Positions 26,974 to 36,511 are shown, counted from the stretch's first letter. The stretch is DNA of 64,000 bases from CADEDV01 sp048498035 (GCA_048498035.1 JBEHYT010000017.1:1-64000); one strand, 5' to 3'. Program-made: numbers and translations. Notes: generated from the sequence alone by a model not told the origin.

Positions 26974-27405
26974 TTATTCATGCCACTCAGCGGTGGTCTG
27001 GTGAGAAAGCAAGATCCAGTGTTTATTGCGGAATGCATACACGCGCACATAACGAAGATAATAATGATCTTCCCGCGACGGATTTACTTTGATGATCGCC
27101 ATTTTACCTTTCACAATACCCACCTCATCATGCAATTCAACGCGTACGGAATCATGCTGACGCTTTGTATAATCCGCGCGACCAACTGTTTTTAACCAGC
27201 CCGACTTACCTTCCACTTTGCCGCTGCCATGGCTAAATACAAAATCATCTGCATAAAAGCCAGCCAGTGCTGTGGTGTCTTTGGCCACCACAAGGTCGTC
27301 GAGATGCTGGTTAAAACGTGCAAGACTGAGTGTATCCCGGGTGGCATACTGCGCCATCACAACGGTTCCCGTGAGGCTCAGCAAAAATGACAGCATTAGT
27401 TTCAT
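26974..27405 (-). CDS. secreted NTF2-like (DUF4440-type) protein
   Basis: A 143-residue protein with a signal peptide (about 1-18, ending VVMAQ). The single cone-like NTF2/SnoaL fold is suggested by a first helix SLARFNQHLDDLVVAKDT, the motif ALAGFYADDFVFSHGSGKVEGK and the closing strands DHYYLRYVRVYAFRNKHW. Most members bind small ligands, and some are isomerases; no catalytic residues can be assigned. It lies one base after the gluconokinase stop and 20 bp before the peptidase start, so the three are probably cotranscribed. Confidence 0.75.
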   Translation of the reverse strand: MKLMLSFLLSLTGTVVMAQYATRDTLSLARFNQHLDDLVVAKDTTALAGFYADDFVFSHGSGKVEGKSGWLKTVGRADYTKRQHDSVRVELHDEVGIVKGKMAIIKVNPSREDHYYLRYVRVYAFRNKHWILLSHQTTAEWHE

Positions 27406-27406
27406 T

Positions 27407-27913
27407 TTATAAATGTAAGGAACCCTGCAGATAAGCGAGAATATCTGTTACGACTTGGTCAACAGGTTGGGAAATATCCGGGCAAAATGCGCTTTCCGGG
27501 GCCTCGGCAATGGCCAGTTGCGAGGGTAATAAACCGACCGGCATAAAATGACCGCTGCGCCCTTCCATGCGTTTTTTTAACAGCAGTGGATTGCCCTGCA
27601 ACCAGATCCAGCGGCACTGTTCGCCCAGGCCGTTTTGCAATAATTCCCGGTATTCAGCTTTCAGGGCAGAGCAGGCTATTACAGCGCCTGCTGCGCGATG
27701 TTCAAGCGCAAGCTGATGCAGCGCCTGTAACCAGGGCAGCCTGTCGGCATCAGTCAATGCAATGCCCGCATGCATTTTTTCGCGGTTGAGCGAACTGTGA
27801 AAATCGTCTGCATCAAAAAAAGGCACCCTTAATTGAGTGGCGAGTTTGACTCCAATGGTCGTTTTTCCCGATCCGGTAACACCGGCGATAAAAATGATGC
27901 CTGGATTGTCCAT
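27407..27913 (-). CDS. gntK: gluconokinase
   Basis: A 168-residue kinase of the GntK family. It phosphorylates D-gluconate with ATP to 6-phosphogluconate, feeding the pentose-phosphate or Entner-Doudoroff pathway. Walker A GVTGSGKTT (residues 10-18) lies at the N-terminus, with FFDADDFHSSLNREKMHAGIALTDADR for substrate binding and WLQGNPLLLKKRMEGRSGHFM near the lid. Length is normal for the family (160-175). It is the first gene of its unit and lies back to back with the AraC regulator gene 186 bp away. No gluconate transporter is nearby. Confidence 0.92.
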   Translation of the reverse strand: MDNPGIIFIAGVTGSGKTTIGVKLATQLRVPFFDADDFHSSLNREKMHAGIALTDADRLPWLQALHQLALEHRAAGAVIACSALKAEYRELLQNGLGEQCRWIWLQGNPLLLKKRMEGRSGHFMPVGLLPSQLAIAEAPESAFCPDISQPVDQVVTDILAYLQGSLHL

Positions 27914-28099
27914 AAATTCAAAACCAGTTTAGTGAACGGAAGCAGAAACCAGGCCAACAGCGCCTTGATTCTCAATAAGTCTAAAATACGGGAACTTACT
28001 GCCGGCAGTTGAGAAAAGTCAATTTTTAAAAAGCCGTCCCACCGGCTTCCGCAGTTTCTTTCAATTTTATTAACTTGGGAAAGAGCCTTTTACCGCCAC

Positions 28100-29044
28100 A
28101 TGTATTGGCAACCTTTATCCCATAGTAAATTCGCCTGGCACAACGACGGTCCGCCGCCTGCCTTGCAGTTAGCCGGTGCCCGCATCTTTCGCACGTCCGG
28201 CGCTTTCGGGAGCATTTGCCTCCAGGAACTGCACCAGGGCAATTACAGTCTTCTTCTAAGCATCCTGGACCTCCGCCATAAATTTACAGGATTGTTTCAT
28301 TCACCTCCCGGAAGTCTGCATACGAGAATCCTGCTGAAAGGACATGAAAAAAGACAACTCCCATCCGGAAATTCATGTGCGCTCCGCAGACACCAGTTTA
28401 CCGCCATCGTAGCAGGCTCTGTAGAAAAAATTGCATACGACAAAGATCTGCACATCAGTTTTGACATCTTTTTTAAGCCCGGGATGCTTCGCGAAATAAG
28501 TCCGGCATTCCCATTCGTAAAACGACTGCTTTCTGCCGCAAAGCCAAACTGTACGGAACCACAGTGGGCCGATGTTCAAACGCTAGACGCGATACATGCC
28601 ATCCTCGATTGTCCGCATGAAGAACAACTCCGGAGAACCTACTTTTTTAACAATCGCGTGCGTGATCTGCTGCTCAATATCCTGGTACAGTCGCAAACTG
28701 CGCACTCCCCTTCCGTGGAAATGACAGACCAGGAAATAAAAGCAGTACAACGCGCCCGGGAGATCATTGTGAGCAACCTGGCAGATCATGTTACGATCCG
28801 TGACCTGGCCCGCATCGTGTTGCTGAATGAATACCAGTTCAAACTCGCTTTTAAAACCATCCACGGCGTTGGCCCATACGGTTTCCTGGTAGCTACACGC
28901 ATGAAGAAAGCCCGCGAACTTCTCCTGCAGGGATTATCTATTAAAGAAGTTGCGATCAGGTTTGGCTATCGCCCCTCTGTATTCACTACTTCGTTTCGCG
29001 ATTTTTTTGGTTACCCGCCCAGCGCAGTTCGCAGAATGAACTGA
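28100..29044 (+). CDS. AraC-family transcriptional regulator
   Basis: A 314-residue regulator. The N-terminal ligand-binding part (about 1-190) has no recognisable motif. The C-terminal double helix-turn-helix (about 215-312) has REIIVSNLADHVTIRDLARI, LNEYQFKLAFKTIHGVGPYGF and the end pattern SIKEVAIRFGYRPSVFTTSFRDFFGYPPSAVR, which is diagnostic for AraC/XylS. AraC proteins bind direct repeats about 21 bp apart. Such a repeat lies just after this gene (29057-29091) and again before the Crp/Fnr gene (37384-37418), so these are candidate targets. It faces away from gluconokinase, whose promoter it might also affect. Confidence 0.9.
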   Translation: MYWQPLSHSKFAWHNDGPPPALQLAGARIFRTSGAFGSICLQELHQGNYSLLLSILDLRHKFTGLFHSPPGSLHTRILLKGHEKRQLPSGNSCALRRHQFTAIVAGSVEKIAYDKDLHISFDIFFKPGMLREISPAFPFVKRLLSAAKPNCTEPQWADVQTLDAIHAILDCPHEEQLRRTYFFNNRVRDLLLNILVQSQTAHSPSVEMTDQEIKAVQRAREIIVSNLADHVTIRDLARIVLLNEYQFKLAFKTIHGVGPYGFLVATRMKKARELLLQGLSIKEVAIRFGYRPSVFTTSFRDFFGYPPSAVRRMN

Positions 29045-29056
29045 CAATCAACAATC

Positions 29057-29091
29057 CTCCTTTTTCCGAATGTTTTACTCCCGATTCCGAA
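29057..29091 (+). promoter_or_regulatory. 21-bp-spaced direct repeat, site A
   Basis: CTCC-N3-TTCC-N-AA occurs at 29057-29070 and again at 29078-29091, exactly 21 bp (two helical turns) apart. A near-identical arrangement occurs at 37384-37418; across about 41 bp the two sites differ mainly by an exchange of the N3 triplets (TTT and CGA). It lies 57 bp before the MauE-like gene, with a TTAATTTG (-7-like) at 29097-29104. Confidence 0.6.
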
Positions 29092-29148
29092 AGCGATTAA
29101 TTTGGATATCCCACCGCGCTTTCCGCAATTTGCAGGAAACGATCACGC

Positions 29149-29595
29149 ATGAAAAAAATTTTCTTTTCAGAAACATTTGTTCTCATCGTGTCGTTTATCT
29201 TCATCCTGCTTTTTACATATACAGCCATTAATAAATTACTTCGCTTCGATGGGTTCGCGTACTCTATCCGCCGGGTGCCCGGCATTTTTCTTAATCCACG
29301 CAGTATCGCCGCCGGTGTTATCGTGGCAGAGTTGATCGCAACAGGTTTACTACTCGTTAATGCGCTGCGAAAATGGGGATTGCTGCTCTGCTGCCTGCTG
29401 CTATTGCTATTCTCCGGGTACATCATTTACATGTTGTTGGCAGATCGAAACCTGCCCTGCTCCTGTGGAGGAATTCTGAGAGAGTTATCGTGGCGGCAAC
29501 ACCTGCTGCTCAACCTGCTATTGGCACTGGCAGCCGCATGGGCTTTTGTAGTGGAGCGAAAAAGAATGCGACGCATTAACACGTCATCAAATTAA
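29149..29595 (+). CDS. MauE/DoxX-like redox-associated membrane protein
   Basis: A 148-residue protein with four predicted membrane helices (about 9-27, 45-65, 73-92 and 113-130). The loop between helices 3 and 4 has the Cys motif NLPCSCGGILRELSW (about 101-115). MauE-like proteins with this CxCGG motif are common in Bacteroidota and probably handle thiol or disulfide chemistry; no partner thioredoxin-like gene is adjacent. The DUF6520-like gene begins 7 bp later and is probably cotranscribed. A 21-bp-spaced repeat upstream suggests regulation, perhaps by the AraC protein just before it. Confidence 0.82.
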   Translation: MKKIFFSETFVLIVSFIFILLFTYTAINKLLRFDGFAYSIRRVPGIFLNPRSIAAGVIVAELIATGLLLVNALRKWGLLLCCLLLLLFSGYIIYMLLADRNLPCSCGGILRELSWRQHLLLNLLLALAAAWAFVVERKRMRRINTSSN

Positions 29596-29602
29596 GAACG
29601 AT

Positions 29603-29920
29603 ATGAAAAAGATCATTCCTGGCATCATTGCCATTGTATGCGGACTTACACTCAATGCATTTACATTACCATCCACCCAGGTATCAAAAAATGCAACTGC
29701 TGATCCACAGTTGGTGTGGTACGAAGTTGAACCAGGATTTTTTATTGTGCCGGAAAATCCTATTAATATCAGCAACCCAATGACAAAATCTCAATTTCTA
29801 AGTACCTATTCTTTCGCTTGCCATGGCTCAAATGCAGAATGTGTTCGGGGATTTTATCCAGAAGAATTACCGTATGATGAATACCAGGAGGGCGTAATGA
29901 CCATTGAAAAAAACCTATGA
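29603..29920 (+). CDS. small secreted DUF6520-like protein
   Basis: A 105-residue protein with a signal peptide (about 1-22). A core with LVWYEVEPGFF and a two-Cys C-terminal part (CHGSNAECVRGF) follow. Short proteins of this style occur in many Bacteroidota next to MauE-like genes, often as several copies. The function is unknown; the Cys pair could form a disulfide and be the substrate of the membrane neighbour, which is inference. It ends one base before the convergent susD gene, with no terminator in between. Confidence 0.65.
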   Translation: MKKIIPGIIAIVCGLTLNAFTLPSTQVSKNATADPQLVWYEVEPGFFIVPENPINISNPMTKSQFLSTYSFACHGSNAECVRGFYPEELPYDEYQEGVMTIEKNL

Positions 29921-29921
29921 T

Positions 29922-31286
29922 CTAGTAACCGGGATTTTGAGATAGAAACTGGTTCCTGTTTATATCAATGGTAAGTATCGGGTACAATTCGTCAGTGTTT
30001 TGCCAATCCGGCCCTTTCAGCGGGCCTAATACCGGGTTGCTCCACCCCGCCCTTTTCAAATCCAGCCAGCGATGACCCCATTCTGCAAAAAACTCGTGGC
30101 GCCGTTCTTCCATCAGCAACTGCAGAAAAGACGTTTCATCGCTGGCTGTAACCGGCAGCAATCCTGCCCTTGCACAAATCTCGTTTAACGCAGTAAGCGC
30201 CGACGGCAGCCAGTGCAGTCGCATCCGGCATTCCGCACAAATCAAATACATTTCCGCCAGCCGAAGCACCACGTAATTGCTTGCGCCATTATTACCTGTC
30301 CGGTATTTTTGCGGGTAGTACAAGCCATTGCCACCAACTGAATAATAGCCCATCCATGCCGGGATACGCCGGTCCTGCGGATGAAAAGACGCCAGCAGTG
30401 ATGCAGAAATCGCAACGGGCGGTTTGACCTGGCTGGACGACGGTGAAAAAAACGAAGCTTCTCCCGGTATTCCGTCTGCCACAGGCAGTTGCCAGATCGT
30501 TTCGTGGGATATATCACTAAAAACAGCACCCGGCAAAGCTTCTAACTGGTAATAGCCTGAATGGATTACGTCTTCCGCATTTTGAAGCGCTTCCGTCCAT
30601 TTACCCAAATAGAGTTGTACGCGCGCCAGCAACGCCAGCGCAGTATACCGGCAAGGGTGAAACCGATCATTTATTTCGGGCAAATCTGTCAATGCATCCG
30701 CCAGGTCAGTCAATACCTGTTCATACACATCCTGTTCATTCGCCCGCGGCAGAAACCGGTTCACGCGGTAATCAGTATGAACCGTAAGGGGCACCGCCCC
30801 AAAAAGATTAACCAGGTAAAAAAAATGAAATGCACGGACAAACAACATTTCGCCACGTAACCGTCGACTGAGCGTATCCGATACGTGAGAATAATTGTCT
30901 GCCAGTCCTTCCAGCACCGCATTTGCCTGGTAAATGGTTTTGTAGGGGATCGACCAAAGACGCGATAGCCCGATGATGTTGTCCGGAGAAATTTCATTAT
31001 GCAGGAACATATCCAGGTCTGCAGAAGGGATCGTTGTCACCAGTTCATCTGCAGATAGCCCGGGATATAACGTCATACCGCCATTTGCCAGCGAGAGGTT
31101 ATTAATAACCATTGACTGGTAAACACCGTTTACCGCTGCGATTGCGCCCTGGTCGGTTGAAAAAATAACCGCACCGGTGAGCATCGTATCCGGCGCAGCT
31201 ACCTCTACAAATTTTCGACACCCGGGTGCGATACACAGGCTTATTAGAACGATTAAACGAAAAACGCGTTTACTTAAACGTTGCAC
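29922..31286 (-). CDS. SusD/RagB-type nutrient-binding lipoprotein
   Basis: A 454-residue outer-membrane lipoprotein. The lipobox is IAPGC (Cys about 23), followed by KFVEVAAPDTMLTGAVIFSTD, typical of SusD mature ends. Helical TPR-like repeats and a C-terminal RagB region ending in LDLKRAGWSNP and LYPILTIDINRNQFLSQNPGY complete it. It sits as a lid on the SusC channel and captures the substrate. No ATG is available near the signal; start choices are GTG at 31286 or TTG at 31295. Both overlap the end of susC (by 17 or 26 bp), so translation is probably coupled. The substrate is unknown. Confidence 0.92.
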   Translation of the reverse strand: MQRLSKRVFRLIVLISLCIAPGCRKFVEVAAPDTMLTGAVIFSTDQGAIAAVNGVYQSMVINNLSLANGGMTLYPGLSADELVTTIPSADLDMFLHNEISPDNIIGLSRLWSIPYKTIYQANAVLEGLADNYSHVSDTLSRRLRGEMLFVRAFHFFYLVNLFGAVPLTVHTDYRVNRFLPRANEQDVYEQVLTDLADALTDLPEINDRFHPCRYTALALLARVQLYLGKWTEALQNAEDVIHSGYYQLEALPGAVFSDISHETIWQLPVADGIPGEASFFSPSSSQVKPPVAISASLLASFHPQDRRIPAWMGYYSVGGNGLYYPQKYRTGNNGASNYVVLRLAEMYLICAECRMRLHWLPSALTALNEICARAGLLPVTASDETSFLQLLMEERRHEFFAEWGHRWLDLKRAGWSNPVLGPLKGPDWQNTDELYPILTIDINRNQFLSQNPGY

Positions 31287-34200
31287 GAAATCCAATTTTA
31301 AATTTGCGAAGCGGAGCTAACTGGTAAAAATTATTGTTCTCCGGGTCATATCCACGGTAACGCGACACCAGGAAAACATTCTCTGCTTCGATAAATACTG
31401 TCTTGCTGGATTTTTTAACAACCATCCGTTGCGGCACCTGGTAAGAAATGCCAAGCTCGCGCATCCGGATATAACTGGCGTCTTCATATTGCAGGCTCGA
31501 GGTGCTGATCAGCCCAACCCCCGCTCCTGCCGGCAGTCCGCTCCCGGAACTGGTTGGCCTGGGAACCATGGTCGACTGACCGGAGTGATCCCAGAAATCA
31601 TTTACAAAAGCGGGCTGGTTGCTGATAGTGCCTGGGTAATTTCGAAAAACGGACATGTAGCTTTTACCATCCTGGGCGCGACCTTCCAACAGGACATATA
31701 CACTTATATCACCTATTTTAACTTCGTTGGAAATACCTGCAACCACACGTGGAAAAAGATTTGCGACCGGAACATAATCGTTGGAGTTGAGTTGACCATC
31801 ACCATTTTGATCAACAAATCCGTACATGCCTGTTGCCGCGGCCGGTGGCAGGGCTTGTAATGCATAACGTGTGCCCAATGCTTCATTCAACCTGTATTCA
31901 GCCGCATAAGCGGAATAAGCAAGTCCGGGGAATGATACCAACCTGTTATGATAAAAACTGACATTGGCGTATGTAGTCCAACTCAGTCGCGACCGCTTCA
32001 TATTCGTGCTTTGCACGGCAATTTCCACGCCCCGGTTGCTAACGATAGCATCATAATTAAGCACTATGGTAGCAAAACCGGTAATGGTGGGTAGATTGGC
32101 CAGCAACGGCTGTCCGGTGCTGCGGTGATTAAACCAGGAACAGGACAGGTAAAGCCGGTCCTGCAAAAAACCGAGCTCGCATCCGATTTCTGCTTTCCGG
32201 ACATGCTCCCAATTGTAATCGGAATTAAAAAGCGAGCCAGGCACAAGACTGTTACTGGCAGCGTATAAACCATTTTGGCTGGTCCATAAACTCAAATAGC
32301 GATAATCGCCTACCTGGTCATTCCCGGTTTTTCCCCAACTGGCTCTTAGCTTTCCAAAACTAAGCCATTGATGGCTGCGATTTATCCAGCGCTCATTGGT
32401 AAATACCCAGGCCATACCCAATGCGCCGAAACCGGCGAATTTGTTGCCGGGGCCAAACCGCGAGGAACCATCTGCACGACCGGTCAGGTTTAAAAAATAA
32501 CGACGTGCATAGTTGTAACTTATTTTACCAAAAGCAGCGGTATACCGGTAAGCAGAACCTGTGTGCGTTGATTGTAATGTTGCTGCTGCCTGCGGATAGA
32601 ACAACAATTTATCACTGGAATAACCGCTTGCGCGAATCTGTTCGTCGACCGCTTTCTTCTGTTGCCAGGAAAATCCGGCCAACAGTTCTAACTGGTGGAA
32701 TGAAATTGTTTTTCTAAAATCCAGTTGAGGTTCTATGATCCAACTTTGTAGGCGGTGTTTGCCAAACAGTGAAAAAGCATTTTCTATACGATTGGAAGAA
32801 AACGATGAAGAAGGATTGATTTCCATTTCGTCGGAACCAAAAAAATTATAGCCAGCATTGATCCGGAGATCAAAACTGCTGAATATCCGGCAATAAGCCT
32901 GCGTGCTTGCTGCAGCAAAATTGCCGGTGTACACATACCGTTTTCCCAATAATGCCAATGGATTTGTAAAACGATAGCTTCCTTCATTCCAGGTAAACCG
33001 GCCCTGGTTATCCAGGAGATGAAGATGCGGCGGGAGATACAACAACGCAGTCGGATCGTCACGTACCAGCCGGTTATGATCCGTTCCATAATACAGGCGA
33101 ACCTGCACCTGCCAGGTGTTGCTACTGTCTCCCTGGTCGAGCGAAAGTCGAAAACTGTTTTGCTCCTCTCCCATACGACTGCTAAAAACGGTTGACTGGG
33201 CGCGGTGCGATAAGCTTGCATACCATTGTGATGAACGGTTTCCCCAGGTGGACGATAGATCCAGGTTAGATTGCATGGCTGTTTTTCCTTCCAGTAAATG
33301 CTGCAGGTCCAGGAATCGTGTCGTATCCCAAAGAACGAGATCGGGTGCGGTCTGGCTGTTTACCGGCAACCCATCCAGTTGCAACGCGGTCCGCCGCAGT
33401 TTTGTGTATTCGGCTGTGGTCATCCACCTGGTACGTTGCGGGTTGTCGATAATGCCGATTCCACCAGACACCGTAAAGCTTGGTTCGCCTGATCGGAATT
33501 GTTTCGTTGTAATGAGGATAACGCCATTTGCACCACGGCTGCCATAGATGGCAGTTGCATCTGCATCTTTTAATATTTCCACGCTCTCGATATCGGATGG
33601 ATTCAGGCAATTCAATGCGCTCATACCACCCTGGCTCACCATCTTCGGATTGTTAGCCGCAGACACTAACTGGCTGGCAGGTACATTCCCCTGCTCAAAA
33701 GGAATTCCGTCGATGATGATCAGCGGTTCTGTACCGCTTAGATCCGGATCAAGTGGAACGCTTCCCCTGAGCGTAAGCGCTGATGCACTCCCCGGAACGC
33801 CACTCACCTGCGTTACCTGCAGGCCAGGCACGCGACCAGACAGCGCATTGAGAAAACTGGAAGCATTGTCAAACACCCATGTTGTTCCGGCAACGCGAAA
33901 AACATTCCCGGTATTAAACCGTTTGGTAGTACGGCCATATGCTATTACCAGGGTTTCATCCAACTGGCTTTCCAGGAAATGAAGGCGGGTAACAAAATGC
34001 TGCCGGGTTTGTACCTGCAACAACGTATCGGCGTAGCCCAGTGAACTGATACGAATTGTTTTTACCGTTTCGTTAAGAGGTAATTGCCAGGAGCCATCTT
34101 CCCCTGACAGGATAGTTTTACGCCCGGGTTCAAATAGAACCAACGCACCTGCAATGGCTTCGCCTTGTTCATCCGTGACAATTCCCGACAGGAATTCAGT

Positions 34201-34506
34201 TGTGGTGGTCGCCGGATGCTCATCTGCGTAGATCACAATGTGTTTCCCGGAAATGCGAAATAATAACCCTTGTTTATCCAGGCAGTCGGAAAGAACCTGG
34301 TCGATCGATTTGTTTTTCAGGTGAAGGGTTACCGGCCTGGTATGCGCCAATGCCTCGGTAACATAGGTAAAAGAAAAACCTGTCTGGCGTTCCAGTAGCG
34401 TCAGCACACTGTCTATCCGCATATTCCGTACGTTGAGTGTAACTTTTTGTGCGGAACAGGCAGTAGCCAGTAAAAGGGATAAGGTTGCCAACAATAGCAG
34501 TCTCAT
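31270..34506 (-). CDS. SusC/RagA-type TonB-dependent transporter
   Basis: A 1078-residue outer-membrane transporter. It has a signal peptide (1-20), then an STN domain (about 22-90, VTLNVRNMRIDSVLTLLERQ) that contacts the FecR regulator. A carboxypeptidase-like regulatory domain (about 104-180) precedes the plug with the SusC signature DADATAIYGSRGANGVILITT and a 22-strand barrel ending FKIGFRATFK. The STN domain shows that the transporter also signals to the FecR/sigma pair encoded upstream. No glycoside hydrolase or peptidase is attached to the locus, so the cargo could be a peptide, a glycan or another compound. Confidence 0.96.
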   Translation of the reverse strand: MRLLLLATLSLLLATACSAQKVTLNVRNMRIDSVLTLLERQTGFSFTYVTEALAHTRPVTLHLKNKSIDQVLSDCLDKQGLLFRISGKHIVIYADEHPATTTTEFLSGIVTDEQGEAIAGALVLFEPGRKTILSGEDGSWQLPLNETVKTIRISSLGYADTLLQVQTRQHFVTRLHFLESQLDETLVIAYGRTTKRFNTGNVFRVAGTTWVFDNASSFLNALSGRVPGLQVTQVSGVPGSASALTLRGSVPLDPDLSGTEPLIIIDGIPFEQGNVPASQLVSAANNPKMVSQGGMSALNCLNPSDIESVEILKDADATAIYGSRGANGVILITTKQFRSGEPSFTVSGGIGIIDNPQRTRWMTTAEYTKLRRTALQLDGLPVNSQTAPDLVLWDTTRFLDLQHLLEGKTAMQSNLDLSSTWGNRSSQWYASLSHRAQSTVFSSRMGEEQNSFRLSLDQGDSSNTWQVQVRLYYGTDHNRLVRDDPTALLYLPPHLHLLDNQGRFTWNEGSYRFTNPLALLGKRYVYTGNFAAASTQAYCRIFSSFDLRINAGYNFFGSDEMEINPSSSFSSNRIENAFSLFGKHRLQSWIIEPQLDFRKTISFHQLELLAGFSWQQKKAVDEQIRASGYSSDKLLFYPQAAATLQSTHTGSAYRYTAAFGKISYNYARRYFLNLTGRADGSSRFGPGNKFAGFGALGMAWVFTNERWINRSHQWLSFGKLRASWGKTGNDQVGDYRYLSLWTSQNGLYAASNSLVPGSLFNSDYNWEHVRKAEIGCELGFLQDRLYLSCSWFNHRSTGQPLLANLPTITGFATIVLNYDAIVSNRGVEIAVQSTNMKRSRLSWTTYANVSFYHNRLVSFPGLAYSAYAAEYRLNEALGTRYALQALPPAAATGMYGFVDQNGDGQLNSNDYVPVANLFPRVVAGISNEVKIGDISVYVLLEGRAQDGKSYMSVFRNYPGTISNQPAFVNDFWDHSGQSTMVPRPTSSGSGLPAGAGVGLISTSSLQYEDASYIRMRELGISYQVPQRMVVKKSSKTVFIEAENVFLVSRYRGYDPENNNFYQLAPLRKFKIGFRATFK

Positions 34507-34550
34507 GCGTTGGTTAATATCAGAAAACGCCGTTGCTGAACGAAAAATGC

Positions 34551-35741
34551 CTAACGGCGAACGGTAACCGTTCTGCCGGAAATGGAAAAGGATACATTTT
34601 TCGTGGCGGCCAGCAAATCCAGTATCGTTTGTAACGATTCGCTGCGGGATACGGAAAGGTTAAAATGGGCATCCGTCTTATCTTCATAGCGAACCTGTAC
34701 GTTATACCATCGCTGCAGCCGCTGCATTATTTCAACAATCGTCGCATTTTTAAAATTGAACAGGCCATCCTTCCAGGACACTTCATTTTCCAATGATTGA
34801 TGGTCCAGCAATTGCGGTGCTTTTCCGCTGGTGGAGGTTAGTAACTGCTGCCCGGGATGAAGTATTATATTTTCTGCCCGTACACTGCCTTCAAGTAGCG
34901 AGGTCTTTAAAATTCCATCGTCGCCATAGGTATTTACATCAAACCGGGTACCTAATACCTCCACAGAAAAGGTTCCTGACCTCACAACAAAAGGAACGGC
35001 GTTGCCACCCGCAGTGGATTGGTGAGCCACTTCAAAATAGGCCTCGCCGGAAAGTGTCACTTCACGGGGCTGTCCGTCGAACCCGGTACGGTATCGCAGG
35101 GAAGATGAGGCATTCAGCCAGATAGTACTACCATCTGCAAGCCGTACCCGGTAGGTGCAGCCAACGGGTGTAGTAAGTGTATGCAACTCCGTCGATGCAT
35201 CGGCCGTATACACAATGCCGCCTTCTTTACCGGGTAAAAGATTGGTTTGTCCTGCAAGCTGCTGTCGTGTGGGCGTATCAGGCAATTCCAGTTGCTGTCC
35301 ATCAGGCAGCGTTAAGACGGCAAAGTTCAGGCCGGGCGTGATGGTTTCTTTAATGGCAAGGGGAACTTTGTCATCTGTATGACTGGCAGTGGTACTAAAT
35401 TTCTGATAAATAAAAAACATCATCAGCATGGCAACGCAGGCAGCAAGTGCATACATATAGCGTTTACCTTGTGTTGTGTTTGTTCGAATACCTGCTTTCT
35501 TCTTGGCGATAGCAAGTCGGTGTAGCAGTTCTTCATCGGAAATTTGTTGTAAGCCGCTGGAAAGAAAATGGGGTGAGGTCAATTCTTCAAAGAGCAATTG
35601 GTTTTGTTCGCTGGACGTTAGCCAGGCATCAAGTTCATCATGCTCGGCTGTAGTCAGTGATTGCCGGAGGTATCCGGCAACCAGGTAAGCGATCCTGCTG
35701 GCATACTGATCATCTGTCCCTGCTATATCCTCGGTTTTCAT
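34551..35741 (-). CDS. FecR-family anti-sigma regulator
   Basis: A 396-residue inner-membrane protein. The cytoplasmic part (1-95) starts with the sigma-binding region, one membrane helix (about 95-115, MYALAACVAMLMMFFIYQKF) follows, then the FecR domain (about 185-285, TPVGCTYRVRLADGSTIWLNASSSLRY) and a C-terminal DUF4974 domain (about 315-396) with IVEIMQRLQRWYNVQVRYED. It receives the loaded-transporter signal through the STN domain of SusC and releases the ECF sigma factor. The susC gene begins 44 bp downstream; the sigma gene ends 60 bp upstream. Confidence 0.95.
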   Translation of the reverse strand: MKTEDIAGTDDQYASRIAYLVAGYLRQSLTTAEHDELDAWLTSSEQNQLLFEELTSPHFLSSGLQQISDEELLHRLAIAKKKAGIRTNTTQGKRYMYALAACVAMLMMFFIYQKFSTTASHTDDKVPLAIKETITPGLNFAVLTLPDGQQLELPDTPTRQQLAGQTNLLPGKEGGIVYTADASTELHTLTTPVGCTYRVRLADGSTIWLNASSSLRYRTGFDGQPREVTLSGEAYFEVAHQSTAGGNAVPFVVRSGTFSVEVLGTRFDVNTYGDDGILKTSLLEGSVRAENIILHPGQQLLTSTSGKAPQLLDHQSLENEVSWKDGLFNFKNATIVEIMQRLQRWYNVQVRYEDKTDAHFNLSVSRSESLQTILDLLAATKNVSFSISGRTVTVRR

Positions 35742-35801
35742 GCTATTAAGATAAAAAAATCAGCATTGCCCGTGTTATAATACACGGAAAAGATAAAAAG
35801 T

Positions 35802-36362
35802 CTAAATCAGCCACAAAGAGGATATGCATACAAAGGTGAATAGGATTTTGGGTAATTGTGAGCGTAACAACCGGATTCCCCGTGCTTTTTGATTTTTGAC
35901 GGTACTAATGGCCAATTTTAGCTCTTTTGCGGCTTCTGCAACAGATTTACCCTCAATATACAATTTGACAAAAACCTTGCGGCATTGCGGAGGCAGGCGG
36001 TCGATGGCAGCCTGCAACTGACGGAGCGTCTCTGCCCGGATCAGGTGATGAAGTGTGTCCTTTTCTACCTGCTCCCCGGGAAATGCAATAGCCTCTACTT
36101 CCCGTTTACGGGCATCTTTTTCAAGCCAACGCAGGCAGGCATGGTAAACTGCTTTATACAAATAGGACTTTAATCCTTCTTCGCTGTCAATCTGTGACCG
36201 CTTTGCCCAGGTATTTACGAAACTCTGGCTTACAATGTCTTCAGCAGCAAAGCTGTCATCAACATATCGTAGGGCAAAATAACAAAGTGCCCTGTAGTAA
36301 CGTCGGAAAAAATAATCAAACCCACGCTCCTCCCCATCCCTGAATGCCTTGATTGGCTGCAT
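35802..36362 (-). CDS. FecI-type ECF sigma factor
   Basis: A 186-residue sigma factor. Region 2 (about 12-80) has GFDYFFRRYYRALCYFALRYV and DIVSQSFVNTWAKRSQ. Region 4 (about 110-165) has LPPQCRKVFVKLYIEGKSVAEAAKEL and STVKNQKARG. This belongs to the Bacteroides-expansion family that pairs with FecR and SusC. The final residues (ILFTFVCISSLWLI) are hydrophobic, as in several relatives. It is probably the first gene of the sigma-FecR-SusC-SusD unit. The 230-bp gap upstream contains the palindromes near 36500-36557, shared with the divergent XRE gene. Confidence 0.94.
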   Translation of the reverse strand: MQPIKAFRDGEERGFDYFFRRYYRALCYFALRYVDDSFAAEDIVSQSFVNTWAKRSQIDSEEGLKSYLYKAVYHACLRWLEKDARKREVEAIAFPGEQVEKDTLHHLIRAETLRQLQAAIDRLPPQCRKVFVKLYIEGKSVAEAAKELKLAISTVKNQKARGIRLLRSQLPKILFTFVCISSLWLI

Positions 36363-36486
36363 AGAAATCGTTTTGTGTTTCTGCTGGAAATAGTTTGAAA
36401 CCGGGACATGATATCCCGCCCCGGGGTTTCCGGGTTTTTAATCATTGCGCCGGGTTTACCGGCGATTTCCTTGTCGTGATTTCTGC

Positions 36487-36511
36487 CAATCCGGACTTCC
36501 GGATGATTGGA
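36487..36511. promoter_or_regulatory. inverted repeat in the sigma/XRE divergent gap
   Basis: CCAATCCGGA and TCCGGATGATTGG flank a CT centre. The inner 16 bp (ATCCGGACTTCCGGAT) form a near-perfect palindrome, and outer CCAAT/ATTGG arms extend it with a small bulge. It lies 125 bp before the sigma ATG and 81 bp before the XRE ATG; it may be an operator or a hairpin. Confidence 0.45.
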
